Assembly (NCBI RefSeq): GCF_000744935.1
Contig: NZ_JQMW01000004.1
Span: forward strand, 358,869-422,868
DNA length: 64,000 nt
DNA from: Clostridium sp. KNHs214
GTDB taxonomy: Bacteria; Bacillota; Clostridia; Clostridiales; Clostridiaceae
Direction of reading: 5' to 3'
Made by a program: the position numbers and the translations under genes. Below, piece by piece: positions 9,237 through 18,916 of the stretch (position 1 is its first letter; each line of letters begins with the position of its first letter). The notes under the pieces were generated by a model that ran no database searches, was not told the origin of the DNA, and saw nothing but the letters and a program-made list of their open reading frames with translations.

Positions 9237-10274
9237 TTATCTGGATATTTTTTTATTCTTTTCTACTGAATTTTTAGATTTGAAAATATAAAAAGCACCC
9301 ACCCCTTCTAAAAATCCTAATCCATAACTTATGTGAAGTATTGGAAATATTATAGGAACATATCTTAAGGTTCCATTTTGCCCTTTAGTTATTTTTATAG
9401 AAGAGATTATATCACATAATACATATGTAACCACTTCAATAATCCAAAGAACACCTATAGGTTTTATAAAAATTCCTAGTAAAATTCCTAAAATATTAGT
9501 AACTACAAAAGCCATAGGAACCAAATGTCTTATAGATGCAATTTTCCCATGTTTTTGCATTACTTTTACTTTCCAAAATCCATACTGGAAATATTGTCTC
9601 CATAGTTTTTTTAGAGAATCTCTACTATAGTAGTATGATTTTACTTTAGGTGAAAGTAATATTTTATATCCATTTTTTATAACCCTAAAATTAATTTCAT
9701 CATCTTGATTTCTAACTAACTCATCGTCAAAATAACCTATTTTATCCAAAACGCTTCTCTTATAAGCACCAAAAGCTACTGTATCTACATACATTTCTTC
9801 CTTTGCATATCTAAATAACGCGTTTCCAACGCCAAATGGTGAACTCATAGATAAAGCTATAGCTTTTCCCTTGATTGATGAATTAATGGTTTCTATGGTT
9901 CCCCCCACACACGCTACGTCCTTTTCTTTATTGAGTAGCTGAACATTATTTTTTATAAACTCCTTATCTGCATAGGCATGAGCTCCAAATATAATTATTA
10001 TATCAGCTGTACTGTTTTTTATTCCCAAATTCATTCCTTTAGGAGTTGTTAATTCTACATTATCTAATAAACGTACATTTTCATTTTTATATTTATTCAC
10101 AATTTCTCTAGTACCATCATCAGACATTCCATCACAAATCAATATTTCATATAACTCTTTCGGATATGTTTGATTTAAAAAAGATTCTATACACTGCTCA
10201 ATATAATTCTTCTCATTCTTGCATGGAATAACTATTGATACTGTTTTAAATTCTAAGTTCATATTCGTAACCAC
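9237..10274 (-). CDS. glycosyltransferase family 2 with C-terminal membrane region
   Basis: A 345-residue inverting GT-A enzyme. The nucleotide-sugar site begins VSIVIPCKNEKNYIEQCIES near residue 13. ICDGMSDDGT and the acidic DDELVRNQDDEINFR segment supply the expected catalytic and metal-binding acids. Two hydrophobic stretches in the last 100 residues (FVVTNILGILLGIFI and VLWIIEVVTYVLCDII) should anchor it in the membrane, resembling ExoA-type succinoglycan transferases. It lies 40 bp past the UDP-GlcNAc epimerase gene. It probably adds a repeat-unit sugar on the cytoplasmic side; the acceptor is unknown. Confidence 0.85.
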   Translation of the reverse strand: MVTNMNLEFKTVSIVIPCKNEKNYIEQCIESFLNQTYPKELYEILICDGMSDDGTREIVNKYKNENVRLLDNVELTTPKGMNLGIKNSTADIIIIFGAHAYADKEFIKNNVQLLNKEKDVACVGGTIETINSSIKGKAIALSMSSPFGVGNALFRYAKEEMYVDTVAFGAYKRSVLDKIGYFDDELVRNQDDEINFRVIKNGYKILLSPKVKSYYYSRDSLKKLWRQYFQYGFWKVKVMQKHGKIASIRHLVPMAFVVTNILGILLGIFIKPIGVLWIIEVVTYVLCDIISSIKITKGQNGTLRYVPIIFPILHISYGLGFLEGVGAFYIFKSKNSVEKNKKISR

Positions 10275-10314
10275 CTTACAAATTATGATTTATTGCATTA
10301 AATTCAACGCTAAT

Positions 10315-11379
10315 CTAAAATTTATAAAAATTGTTTATTATTTTTAAAATTCTATCTCCTGCATGACCATCTCCAAATATATTCTTTTGCTCTTCTTTTG
10401 GAATAAAATTCTTTATATTTTGAAGTATAGCCTCTTTATTTGTTCCTACTATAACATTCCATCCATTTTGTACTGTCTCTACCCACTCAGTTTCATCTCT
10501 CATAGTTACACAAGGTTTTCCCATAAAGAATGCTTCTTTTTGAACTCCACCGCTATCTGTAACTATTTTTTTAGCATGCATCTCAAGACTTATCATATCT
10601 AAATAACCAATAGGTTCTATTACCTTTATATTTTCTCCAAATTTTAACCCATAATCCTCTATATACTTTTTAGTTCTTGGATGAAGTGGCAATACTATTT
10701 TTTCATCGCTTTCATTTAGAGCCTCTATTATATTTTTCAATCTATTTATATCATTAGTGTTTTCAGCCCTGTGTATTGTAGTTAATATAAATTCTTCATC
10801 TTCTAAACCAATTTTCTTAAGAATCTTACTCTTTTCCTGAGATAATTTCTTAAAATGAAGCACCGCATCAAACATAACGTCTCCTACATTATGTACTCCT
10901 TTAATTACTCCTTCATTTTTAAGGTTATTCTCTGCTGTAGTAGTAGGTACAAATAAAAGTTCTGATATATGATCTGTAAGTATTCTATTTTGTTCTTCTG
11001 GCATAGCTTTATTAAAACTTCTAAGTCCCGCTTCCACATGAGCAACTGGTATTAAAAGTTTACTTGCTGCTAATGCCCCTGCTAATGTGGAATTGGTATC
11101 TCCATATACTAAAACCAAATCTGGCTTTTCTTTTAGATATATTTCTTCTAATTTACTTAACATTTCACCTGTTTGCTTTCCATGGGATCCTGAGCCTACC
11201 CCTAAGTTATAGTCTGGTTTAGGTATGTTTAATTCTTCAAAAAACACTTTAGACATATTCTCATCATAATGCTGTCCTGTGTGTATTAAAACTTCCTCGT
11301 GCTCTTTTCTTATTATATTAGAAACTGCCGCTGCTTTTATAAATTGTGGACGTGCTCCTACAATAGTTATTATCTTCAC
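10315..11379 (-). CDS. wecB: UDP-N-acetylglucosamine 2-epimerase, non-hydrolysing
   Basis: A 354-residue enzyme of the WecB/MnaA family that interconverts UDP-GlcNAc and UDP-ManNAc. Motifs are ITIVGARPQFIKAAAVSNII at the N-terminus, HTGQHYDENMS, VYGDTNSTLAGALAA, HVEAGLRSF (acid and arginine of the active site), TIHRAENTND and TDSGGVQKEAF, which binds UDP. Length is typical. Its product feeds the WecC-like dehydrogenase and the TagA/WecG-like transferase of this cluster, giving ManNAc or ManNAcA in the polymer. A clear SD (AGGTATATAACTG region) precedes the ATG. High certainty on function; mnaA would be an equally valid symbol. Confidence 0.93.
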   Translation of the reverse strand: MKIITIVGARPQFIKAAAVSNIIRKEHEEVLIHTGQHYDENMSKVFFEELNIPKPDYNLGVGSGSHGKQTGEMLSKLEEIYLKEKPDLVLVYGDTNSTLAGALAASKLLIPVAHVEAGLRSFNKAMPEEQNRILTDHISELLFVPTTTAENNLKNEGVIKGVHNVGDVMFDAVLHFKKLSQEKSKILKKIGLEDEEFILTTIHRAENTNDINRLKNIIEALNESDEKIVLPLHPRTKKYIEDYGLKFGENIKVIEPIGYLDMISLEMHAKKIVTDSGGVQKEAFFMGKPCVTMRDETEWVETVQNGWNVIVGTNKEAILQNIKNFIPKEEQKNIFGDGHAGDRILKIINNFYKF

Positions 11380-11408
11380 AGTTATATACCTCCATTTAAA
11401 TATTTCAT

Positions 11409-12494
11409 TTATCCATTTAAAATTTTATAATATATTCGTTCAACTTTTGCAAAATTATCTTCTATCCGATAATTATCTTCAATAAATTTGCGTCCATTTT
11501 TTCCCATTTGGATTCTTATTTCCATATTAAATAATAATTCTTCTATAGCTTCTACTAATCTTTTATGTTCTTCTTTTGGTACTACAATACTGCTATAATT
11601 TGGCTTAGTAGCTTCTGGTAATCCCCCGACATCTGAAACTATTACAGGTGTACCACAGGCCTGTGCCTCTACAGCAGCAACCCCAAAACTTTCACTTAAA
11701 GATGGAAATACTGCAATATCAAATCTATTAAATGCATTTACTACTTCTTCTTTATTTAATAATCCCAAAAACTTCACACTTTCATCTATTCCTAAATTTA
11801 TAGTTAGTTGTTTTAGATAATTTAATTGACTACCTGGACCACCTATTTCTAATACTAACTTTTCATTAGGATATTTACTAATAATTTCTGCAAAAGCTTT
11901 AATTAAATATTCTATACCGTAATTTTTTTCTAAAGTTTTCACTATACCAATGGTTAAATATTTCTTTTCTCTATACCTATTTTCTTTTGGTTTAAAAAAA
12001 TTAGTATCTACTCCAAAAGGAGTTATTTCTATGCTTTTGTTAGTATATTTTTTTGTTTCTTCTGCCATAGCTTTACTTGTCGATAGTAATAAATCTGCTT
12101 TTGATAAGTTATATTTTATTATTCTTTCAAATATTCTCCCCTTCTTAGGGAACTCATAAACATCACTTCCCCAAACAGATAAAATATATGGATGAAAATT
12201 AACTATAGAACCAATTAGTCCATAACTAGAAGCATAATGAGCATGTACTATATCTGGTTTTATTTCTTTTATTAACTTCTTTACGTATCTTACTTTTGAA
12301 ATATAACTAATTTTATATAATAAACTAGATTTTCCAACTTTCTCTCCGTCAAAGCCTAAAGAATATACCTTGGTACCATTAATATTGCCTGAATTTAAAG
12401 ATATTACATTTACCTCATATCCTTTTTCAACAAAGTATTGACACCATTTTTTTGTATGAGCACTATTAGCATCTGAAAGATAGCATATTCTCAT
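11409..12494 (-). CDS. glycosyltransferase family 4
   Basis: A 361-residue GT-B glycosyltransferase. The N-terminal domain starts MRICYLSDANSAHTKKWCQY and includes PDIVHAHYASSYGLIG. The C-terminal domain has GIVKTLEKNYGIEYLIKAF, GGPGSQLNYLKQL and the E-x7-E motif in ESFGVAAVEAQACGTPVIVS near residue 275. These residues bind the nucleotide-sugar diphosphate. It sits 29 bp upstream of the epimerase gene in transcription order and 18 bp after the next glycosyltransferase, so they form one transcript. Donor sugar unknown. Confidence 0.88.
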   Translation of the reverse strand: MRICYLSDANSAHTKKWCQYFVEKGYEVNVISLNSGNINGTKVYSLGFDGEKVGKSSLLYKISYISKVRYVKKLIKEIKPDIVHAHYASSYGLIGSIVNFHPYILSVWGSDVYEFPKKGRIFERIIKYNLSKADLLLSTSKAMAEETKKYTNKSIEITPFGVDTNFFKPKENRYREKKYLTIGIVKTLEKNYGIEYLIKAFAEIISKYPNEKLVLEIGGPGSQLNYLKQLTINLGIDESVKFLGLLNKEEVVNAFNRFDIAVFPSLSESFGVAAVEAQACGTPVIVSDVGGLPEATKPNYSSIVVPKEEHKRLVEAIEELLFNMEIRIQMGKNGRKFIEDNYRIEDNFAKVERIYYKILNG

Positions 12495-12512
12495 ATTATA
12501 CCTCCACGATAA

Positions 12513-13634
12513 TTATAAACTAGTTAAATCACTTTTTACTTTTAAGGCTCTAGCCTCCCACGTATTATAGTTCAATGTTTTTTCTATATTGTATATTTTA
12601 CCCAGTAGTGTGCTTCTGTTGTTTAATATTAAATTCATAATATCTTTTAATTTTTCTTTATCGTATTCAACATTCCACCCTATATCATTTTTTTCCACAA
12701 ACTCGCCTGCTGCAGTTCCTTTAGTAGATATAATTGGTTTTAAATATGTCATATATTCAAAAAGTTTTACAGGCATTGCAAAATTCCTGTATTCTATTGG
12801 TTCAAATAATAAGCTACAAATATCACATTCTCTAAAATAAGGTTCTAAATCTTTACCAAATTTATGTATTATTTTTATTCTACTATTGATAAAGCTCTCA
12901 TACACCTCTTTTTCCTTTTCCCATTCCTCTTTTCTGCAACATACAGTTAATTCTACATTAGATAATTCATTAACCACTTCAAATAATAATTTAATATTGT
13001 ATATGGAGCTAATTCCCCCCACATAAAAAATCTTTAAATTATTGGTATTTACTTCATTGGTGTTTTTTTCAATATTCTTTTTTTCTATTTCACAACTATT
13101 TATTCCAGGTGGTAGTTCATCTACAATTCCTTTAAAATTAAAAGGTATATATTCGTACATTAATTTAGTAGGAAGATAAATTACATCTAATAATTGATTG
13201 TACTTATATAAATCATAATTATAAAAACTCTTAGCTATTTGGCGTTTTGGAGTTTTTACACTTTGATCATATATAGGAAATCTCCAATATATATCTCTAT
13301 AAAATAATCCTATTTTAATATTCCGTTGTTTACAAAATTTCAAAAAACCAAAATCTAAAAAGGGGTACTTAGGAAAATGATTTTTTTCCGTTAATAGTGT
13401 TGGTTGAGTAGAACTTTCAGAGTATAAAAAATCATACTTTATTCCATCATCAATACTTTTCTCTATTTCCCTTATTCTTTTTTTTCTTTCATCACCATAA
13501 CCAGTTATAACTTCTGCTTTATATCCTATATTCTTAAATGCATCTATAATTCTAACTGGTCTAATTTGAGAACCTGATGGATGTTCAAAATCTATATGAA
13601 AAGGTAAGTGAATAATACATCTTTTATTACCCAT
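12513..13634 (-). CDS. glycosyltransferase, divergent GT4-like
   Basis: A 373-residue protein with a weak GT-B pattern. The N-terminus is unusual (MGNKRCIIHLPFHIDFEHPS), but the C-terminal half shows IFYVGGISSIYNIKLLFEVV, then CDICSLLFEPIEYRNFAMP and VKLFEYMTYLKPIISTKGTA, the usual donor-binding end of family 4. No clean E-x7-E is visible, so the donor site may be atypical. It overlaps the upstream polymerase gene by 8 bp and is likely coupled to it. Calling it a glycosyltransferase is well supported; specificity is not. Confidence 0.72.
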   Translation of the reverse strand: MGNKRCIIHLPFHIDFEHPSGSQIRPVRIIDAFKNIGYKAEVITGYGDERKKRIREIEKSIDDGIKYDFLYSESSTQPTLLTEKNHFPKYPFLDFGFLKFCKQRNIKIGLFYRDIYWRFPIYDQSVKTPKRQIAKSFYNYDLYKYNQLLDVIYLPTKLMYEYIPFNFKGIVDELPPGINSCEIEKKNIEKNTNEVNTNNLKIFYVGGISSIYNIKLLFEVVNELSNVELTVCCRKEEWEKEKEVYESFINSRIKIIHKFGKDLEPYFRECDICSLLFEPIEYRNFAMPVKLFEYMTYLKPIISTKGTAAGEFVEKNDIGWNVEYDKEKLKDIMNLILNNRSTLLGKIYNIEKTLNYNTWEARALKVKSDLTSL

Positions 13635-15027
13635 TTATTTTCCTCCCTTTACTATTAAATTGTCTTATCTTTATAATTATATCATTAAGCATTTTCTTTT
13701 TTTCAAGTAACTTAGCAATTAAAACAATAAATAGAATTAATCCAATATTTACTATTGCGTTAGAGTTATATATATAATCGGTAAAACCACTTTGAGAAAC
13801 CTCCACTAAAGTCTGTGTTGCAAAAATATACATAATCACATTAGTAGGTGTTTTTTTATTTTTTATAAACATCAAATATACTGATTCAAATATTATACCT
13901 ACATATATAACGCCTAATATAACTCCTATAATACCAAAGTTTGCATAAGCTTCCCCTACAAATAAAGTATTCATTACACCCGCTGTACCATTAACAACTT
14001 TATCAGGACTATAAAATTGCATCACTGCTCTCCCCGATCTTATATGCTTACTTCCATTAAAAATTAGTCCTAAAATGCTTGGTGAAAGACTTCTCCAATT
14101 TAAATATGGTATAAAATTAGGAAATAAATCCACATGTAAGAACAATGTAGCAATTTGTGTAAATATAAATCTTCCAAATGGTCCACTGTATATATCAATT
14201 CCGTTAGAGAAATTATAACCCATTTTTATATACATAATTCCTAATACACCTATTCCTAATACAGCGAATTTAATAAGTGATTTTAATTTTATCTTTCCTT
14301 TTATAATTATATTTATAAATACAAACATAAATATATATGTAATTACAGGTGATTTAGCGTAATTATATGTTTTAATAAATATTGATGCTATAAATAACAA
14401 TAAAAACAATATTCCCCAATTTCTTTTTTTAGTACATTTATAATATATATAAGCTAGGTATGATAATAACGGTGTTATACCCAAAACTAAAAAGTTTCTA
14501 AGATATTGATTAATATATGTACCTTTAGATATATTAATTCTATCTACGCCCATAGAAGATAAACCTCTATTAAATATCAAATTAATTAAAGGTATAGTAT
14601 TCATTCTTTTAAACATAACAATTGTTAAAATTAAGCAAAAAATGCTTATTATGGATGTTACTATAAATATATAATCGTCATTCTCAATAATAATAGATTT
14701 TTTTAGAAATTCTTCATACTGCTTTCTAACGTTAACTTTAAATAATCTTGATACAACAATCATAGCAATTGGAAATACCAGTGCAGTAAAACAAATTATA
14801 AAATATGTTTTGTTAATTGTATTCTCGTTAACTATTTTAGAAATCAAATAGTGTTTCTTAAGCCCTAAAAATACCAAACTGCTTCCTAAAAAATTATGAA
14901 GAATAAATAAATAAAAAAAATAAGTAATAACATTTACTTTTATAGGGTTTAAAGTGCCACTTGCTTTATAAAATAAATAGCATGATAAAACTAATACACT
15001 AAAAACTACAATAAGTTTCCAAAACAA
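13627..15027 (-). CDS. oligosaccharide repeat unit polymerase (Wzy-like)
   Basis: A 466-residue protein with about 12 membrane spans and a long outer loop near residues 280-350 (YSGPFGRFIFTQIATLFLHV, SGRAVMQFYSPDKVVNGTAG). The GEAYANFGIIGVILGVIYVG segment near the C-terminus is characteristic of the oligosaccharide repeat-unit polymerase family. It should join flipped repeat units into the long chain on the outer side of the membrane. It differs from the O-antigen-ligase-type protein at 7010-8245. It lies 16 bp after the leucine-rich-repeat gene and overlaps the next glycosyltransferase gene. Confidence 0.82.
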   Translation of the reverse strand: MFWKLIVVFSVLVLSCYLFYKASGTLNPIKVNVITYFFYLFILHNFLGSSLVFLGLKKHYLISKIVNENTINKTYFIICFTALVFPIAMIVVSRLFKVNVRKQYEEFLKKSIIIENDDYIFIVTSIISIFCLILTIVMFKRMNTIPLINLIFNRGLSSMGVDRINISKGTYINQYLRNFLVLGITPLLSYLAYIYYKCTKKRNWGILFLLLFIASIFIKTYNYAKSPVITYIFMFVFINIIIKGKIKLKSLIKFAVLGIGVLGIMYIKMGYNFSNGIDIYSGPFGRFIFTQIATLFLHVDLFPNFIPYLNWRSLSPSILGLIFNGSKHIRSGRAVMQFYSPDKVVNGTAGVMNTLFVGEAYANFGIIGVILGVIYVGIIFESVYLMFIKNKKTPTNVIMYIFATQTLVEVSQSGFTDYIYNSNAIVNIGLILFIVLIAKLLEKKKMLNDIIIKIRQFNSKGRKING

Positions 15028-15043
15028 TCCAAATCACACCTTA

Positions 15044-16141
15044 TCATTCAAAAATTTGTTTTTTTAAAAATTCTGATTTTGTATAAACATCAGCATTTTT
15101 TAGTTTATTCTTCAAATGTTCTATAGGTTTCCTATCTACTTTTTTATCTAAGAAAATTTCTTCAATAGTATGATTATCTTTTAATACAGAAATATCATTA
15201 ATATTATTAAATCTTAAATCTAAAATTTTTAAATCTTTCATACTTTTAAGGCTATGTATATCATAAATAAAATTTCTATTTATATATAATTCCTCAATAT
15301 TAGACAACTTAGATAAAGTTGATATATCTTTTATTCTATTTCCATTTAAATTTATTTTGCCAATATTAGTCATATTTCTCAAAGGCGAAATATCACTAAT
15401 AACATTATCGGTAAGATAAAGTTCCTTCACTGATTCCATGTTTTCTATTCCCTTTATTGAACTTATACCATTACCACTAACTTTAAAAATCATAAGATTT
15501 TTCATACCATATAATTCTGAAATATTTCCTAAATAATTATAATCTAAAGATAACAATTTCAAATTTTTTAACGTTTTTAATGGATTTATATCTTCTATAT
15601 GATTCTTGCTTAAATCTAAATTAACCAACAATTTCATACCTTTCAAAGCATCTACATTATTTATGTTATTATTGTTTAAGTATAGTTCTTTTAAGTTTTT
15701 GCACTTACTTATAGTTGAAATATCTGATATCTTATTTAACCCTAAATTTAAATAATTTAAATTTGATAACTTTGCTACTGAATTTATATCTTCTATATTA
15801 TTATCACTTAAATTTAAAATAGATAAATTATACAAATTTTCTATTCCTTCTATGGATTTTATATCCTTTCCAGATGCATCTAAAATACCTATACCCTTAA
15901 TATCTTTAGTATATAATGCTCCAAAAGGTTTCTTAATTTTTATTCTTACGACTTTTTCAAGATTTTTATCCTTAAAACTTATTTTTTTATTATTATAGAT
16001 TATATCATTATCCTTATTTTGTCTTTTTATAATTACTCTGTTTATGCTAAAACTTAATACAAGGATAACCACTATACATAGCATAAATATAACTTTTTTA
16101 TCTGAAAAAAATCCTTTAATTTTTAAATAGCTCTTTCTCAT
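15044..16141 (-). CDS. membrane-anchored leucine-rich-repeat protein, internalin-like
   Basis: About 366 residues. I place the start at the ATG at 16141 because a strong AAGGAGG lies just before it; a longer frame runs to 16189 without a good ribosome-binding site. A single hydrophobic segment near residues 17-35 (KVIFMLCIVVILVLSFSI) should anchor it, with the rest outside. The body is about eleven 22-residue LRR units of the pattern L-x-x-L-x-L-x-x-N-x-I-x-D-I, e.g. LNYLNLGLNKISDIS and KELYLNNNNINNVDALKG. Such solenoids bind proteins or glycans. It sits within the polysaccharide operon, 16 bp before the polymerase gene, which suggests a surface role linked to the polymer. That role is inferred only. 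Confidence 0.78.
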   Translation of the reverse strand: MRKSYLKIKGFFSDKKVIFMLCIVVILVLSFSINRVIIKRQNKDNDIIYNNKKISFKDKNLEKVVRIKIKKPFGALYTKDIKGIGILDASGKDIKSIEGIENLYNLSILNLSDNNIEDINSVAKLSNLNYLNLGLNKISDISTISKCKNLKELYLNNNNINNVDALKGMKLLVNLDLSKNHIEDINPLKTLKNLKLLSLDYNYLGNISELYGMKNLMIFKVSGNGISSIKGIENMESVKELYLTDNVISDISPLRNMTNIGKINLNGNRIKDISTLSKLSNIEELYINRNFIYDIHSLKSMKDLKILDLRFNNINDISVLKDNHTIEEIFLDKKVDRKPIEHLKNKLKNADVYTKSEFLKKQIFE

Positions 16142-16257
16142 ATTTTCCTCCTTAAACATAAAAGGCATTATACTTACTATAAATACCACTCTTATAATGT
16201 TTCATTAATATAATAAATTTTCTATGCTAATTTACTTTTTAAAACAAAAGACAGTGG

Positions 16258-16292
16258 TATAAAATTACTAACATATTTATAGTAATTTTATA
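16258..16292. repeat. perfect AT-rich inverted repeat downstream of deacetylase gene
   Basis: TATAAAATTACTA and TAGTAATTTTATA form a 13-bp perfect stem. There is no T-run on the minus side, so terminator function for the gene ending at 16298 is uncertain. Confidence 0.4.
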
Positions 16293-16297
16293 GTATA

Positions 16298-17803
16298 CTA
16301 AAATTTATTAACTAAATCAATAATTTTCCGTCCACTAGTTCCAAATGTATCTTTAGATAATAAGAAATCCAACACTTCATCATATGCGTCAATCCATTCT
16401 GCCCATGTTTTATCCATGATATCAAAGGATGAATTATGCCACAAAAGATTAAATACCCCATTATATTTTTCTGTAGTTTCTATTAATTGTTTTATTCTTT
16501 TTAATCCCTCTTTTTTATCTAAATTACTATACTGTCTACCTACAATAGTCCCCTCCATAACTATTAAAGGTATTTCCCAAATATTAATGACTCTATCATT
16601 AATTAAATCATAGGGTTTATATGGGAAACAATATCCACACCTAAATCCCTCACAATCAGCATACCCTAAAGAAGCATCATATTTAATTCCTATTTTTTCT
16701 TGTATCATCCATGTTTTAGGAACATTAAATCTTAAATAATGCTGTCTGCAACCATATGACATATTTTTTATCAATTTATCCAAACTCATTTTTTCACATC
16801 TCATCATTTCTAAATTATTGTAACTATTATAACTTCCATGATATCCCGCCTCAAATCCTTTATCTTCTACAAATTGTATCAAATTTATAATTCTTTCATC
16901 TTGTACACTATAGTTATTATCTACCTGAGAATTTCCTCCGCTCATAAAATAGAAGCTTGACTTAAATCCCCGTTTTAACTCCTTATTCATTACTTCATCT
17001 AAATTCCAAAACAAATCCTTTTTATAATCCCTTTTGCTGTTTACAAACAAAATCAAATTTTTAATGGCTTTACTAATAGATTTATCTATTAGTAAAAGTC
17101 TACCACAATTTTTAATCTCGCTTTTTAATTTAGAATACTTAAATACCTTGTCAACATCATGTGTTAGACATGTAGCAAATTTTTTATTTTTCCACCAATT
17201 CTTCTTTTTATATCCTAAATGAAAGCTATCTATAATACTCCATAAAAACATTATATATTCATTTACAATAGGTCTATGTAAAAAATTATTTTTATATGCA
17301 ATAGACTCCCTACCTATAACTCTGTCATGTATATCCTTTTGCAAATTAGTACTCACTACTTCTTCATATCTAGTAAGCATAAAAAATGCATTTGAAATAA
17401 TGTCCAAATTAGTTGTAAATATACTTGTCTTATTCTCTACTATTTTATTTGAAAAAATCTTACTATCCAAAGAAAATAATGAAACTAATTCTATATCATT
17501 ATTAAAACTATATGTTTGCACATCTAGATTACTCAATGAACATTTATGCATATAGTAATCCTCATTAAACAATTGCATACTATCTTTTACTATTATATAG
17601 TTTAAAAAATTTCTATGATTTTTTATGTGTTTTTCATATTCTTCTGACTGACTATAAATTATTGCTATGTCTACATCCTGTGATTCTATTTTTTCTAATT
17701 TATTTACAAATTTATGCTTTAATCCCAAGTTGAAAAATATATTATTAAAAACATATTTTATTTTATTGCTAAATTTTTGATTTTCAATGTAAATATATAT
17801 CAT
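16298..17803 (-). CDS. polysaccharide deacetylase family protein
   Basis: About 501 residues, starting at the ATG at 17803, which has AGAGGT at correct spacing (an ATG five codons upstream lacks a ribosome site). The N-terminal ~200 residues form a separate domain. The NodB-like deacetylase core follows: CLTHDVDKVFK carries the metal-binding acid and histidine region, FEAGYHGSYNSY a second metal motif, RFNVPKTWMIQE and GIKYDASLGYADCEGFRCG the substrate segments, and LLWHNSSFD the last histidine motif. Such enzymes remove N-acetyl groups from GlcNAc-containing polymers. In this locus it may modify the capsule or secondary wall polymer. The HDVD variant is typical of the two-domain subfamily; exact substrate unknown. 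Confidence 0.78.
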   Translation of the reverse strand: MIYIYIENQKFSNKIKYVFNNIFFNLGLKHKFVNKLEKIESQDVDIAIIYSQSEEYEKHIKNHRNFLNYIIVKDSMQLFNEDYYMHKCSLSNLDVQTYSFNNDIELVSLFSLDSKIFSNKIVENKTSIFTTNLDIISNAFFMLTRYEEVVSTNLQKDIHDRVIGRESIAYKNNFLHRPIVNEYIMFLWSIIDSFHLGYKKKNWWKNKKFATCLTHDVDKVFKYSKLKSEIKNCGRLLLIDKSISKAIKNLILFVNSKRDYKKDLFWNLDEVMNKELKRGFKSSFYFMSGGNSQVDNNYSVQDERIINLIQFVEDKGFEAGYHGSYNSYNNLEMMRCEKMSLDKLIKNMSYGCRQHYLRFNVPKTWMIQEKIGIKYDASLGYADCEGFRCGYCFPYKPYDLINDRVINIWEIPLIVMEGTIVGRQYSNLDKKEGLKRIKQLIETTEKYNGVFNLLWHNSSFDIMDKTWAEWIDAYDEVLDFLLSKDTFGTSGRKIIDLVNKF

Positions 17804-17860
17804 CGTTATACCTCTCATATCAATTTACTATAAATATAAATAAAATAATCTTTAATCTAG

Positions 17861-18916
17861 CTATACAAATCTTTTCAAAATTTTTTTAAAAGCATTTTTA
17901 ATCAAAAATTTTGCTGCTTCAACTTTATTAGGATAAAAAACTACTTTTAATTCTCCTTTTTTTTCATGTAGCAATATTTGTTTATATATATCGAAATTAT
18001 ATTCTTTTCTTTTAATATATCCTTTAACATACCTTAAGCCATCCATCCAAACTATATGTTTATATGGTGTTTCTGTCTCATACCATTCCTCTTCTTTATC
18101 CATATTTAAATATCTTTTTATTAATCCATTGTTATAATGTTCTATAAATATCCCATGTTGCATCCAAAACCTTGGATTTAATTCTAAAACATAGTATTCA
18201 TTATCATCTTCTTCATAGAAAAATTCCAACTCGAACGGTCCTTGATATTTCATATCGGATAAAATTACATGGGTTCTCTTTAATAAATTTTCTGGGTCTT
18301 TAACTGTCTCAATTATAGAGCCTGTAGCAATTTTTTCTGCATCACCCATTACCTTTCTTGTTATTATAATCATATTTCTTTTAGTGTTTTTATAATCAAA
18401 AAAACCACAAGTAGAGTAATTATTTTCCATTGGAGATTTTAATAATTTTTGATAGAAAAAATTTTCTATATCAAAATCATTTTTTTTGATTTCCTCTAAT
18501 GCTAACATATAATCTTCTTCTGAATTTAGTATATATCCTCTTGGTATTTTTCTTCCATTAATCCATGAAGATTTAGCTTTTAAATATATAGGATATTCTT
18601 GAGGTTTTCCTTCTATTTTTGTAAACGGGATTGGTTTTTCTCCAATTCGATTAATATATTCAGCAAAATAAACTTTATCATCTATTAAATTCTTATCTAT
18701 TTCCTTAGGTAAAAATTCTAATTTTTGATGCTCGTAATACTTAAACAAACTACCTTCTTCTGTAAAAAACAATACATCATTATCTTCTATCTTTCTATCT
18801 ACTATAGGTAGTAATTCCTTTTTGTCACTTAAACATTCTAATTGAATTCCTAGCTTATCTAATCCTTTTTTTAAAGTCCATGCATTAACATGATTTGAAT
18901 GAACATAATATCTCAT
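17861..18916 (-). CDS. ATP-grasp superfamily ligase
   Basis: A 351-residue protein. The central and C-terminal region resembles ATP-grasp carboxylate-amine ligases: YPIYLKAKSSWINGRKIPRG for the phosphate-binding lysine and loop, GPFELEFFYEEDDNEYYVLE for the metal-binding acids, and LELNPRFWMQHG with the magnesium-binding asparagine. ATP-grasp enzymes form an acyl-phosphate and couple a carboxylate to an amine. Genes of this kind occur in polysaccharide clusters, where they probably add amino acids to uronic acid residues. Here, ManNAcA-type acids would be candidates (inference). Its start overlaps the flippase stop by 4 bp (ATGA), so the two are coupled. Confidence 0.72.
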   Translation of the reverse strand: MRYYVHSNHVNAWTLKKGLDKLGIQLECLSDKKELLPIVDRKIEDNDVLFFTEEGSLFKYYEHQKLEFLPKEIDKNLIDDKVYFAEYINRIGEKPIPFTKIEGKPQEYPIYLKAKSSWINGRKIPRGYILNSEEDYMLALEEIKKNDFDIENFFYQKLLKSPMENNYSTCGFFDYKNTKRNMIIITRKVMGDAEKIATGSIIETVKDPENLLKRTHVILSDMKYQGPFELEFFYEEDDNEYYVLELNPRFWMQHGIFIEHYNNGLIKRYLNMDKEEEWYETETPYKHIVWMDGLRYVKGYIKRKEYNFDIYKQILLHEKKGELKVVFYPNKVEAAKFLIKNAFKKILKRFV

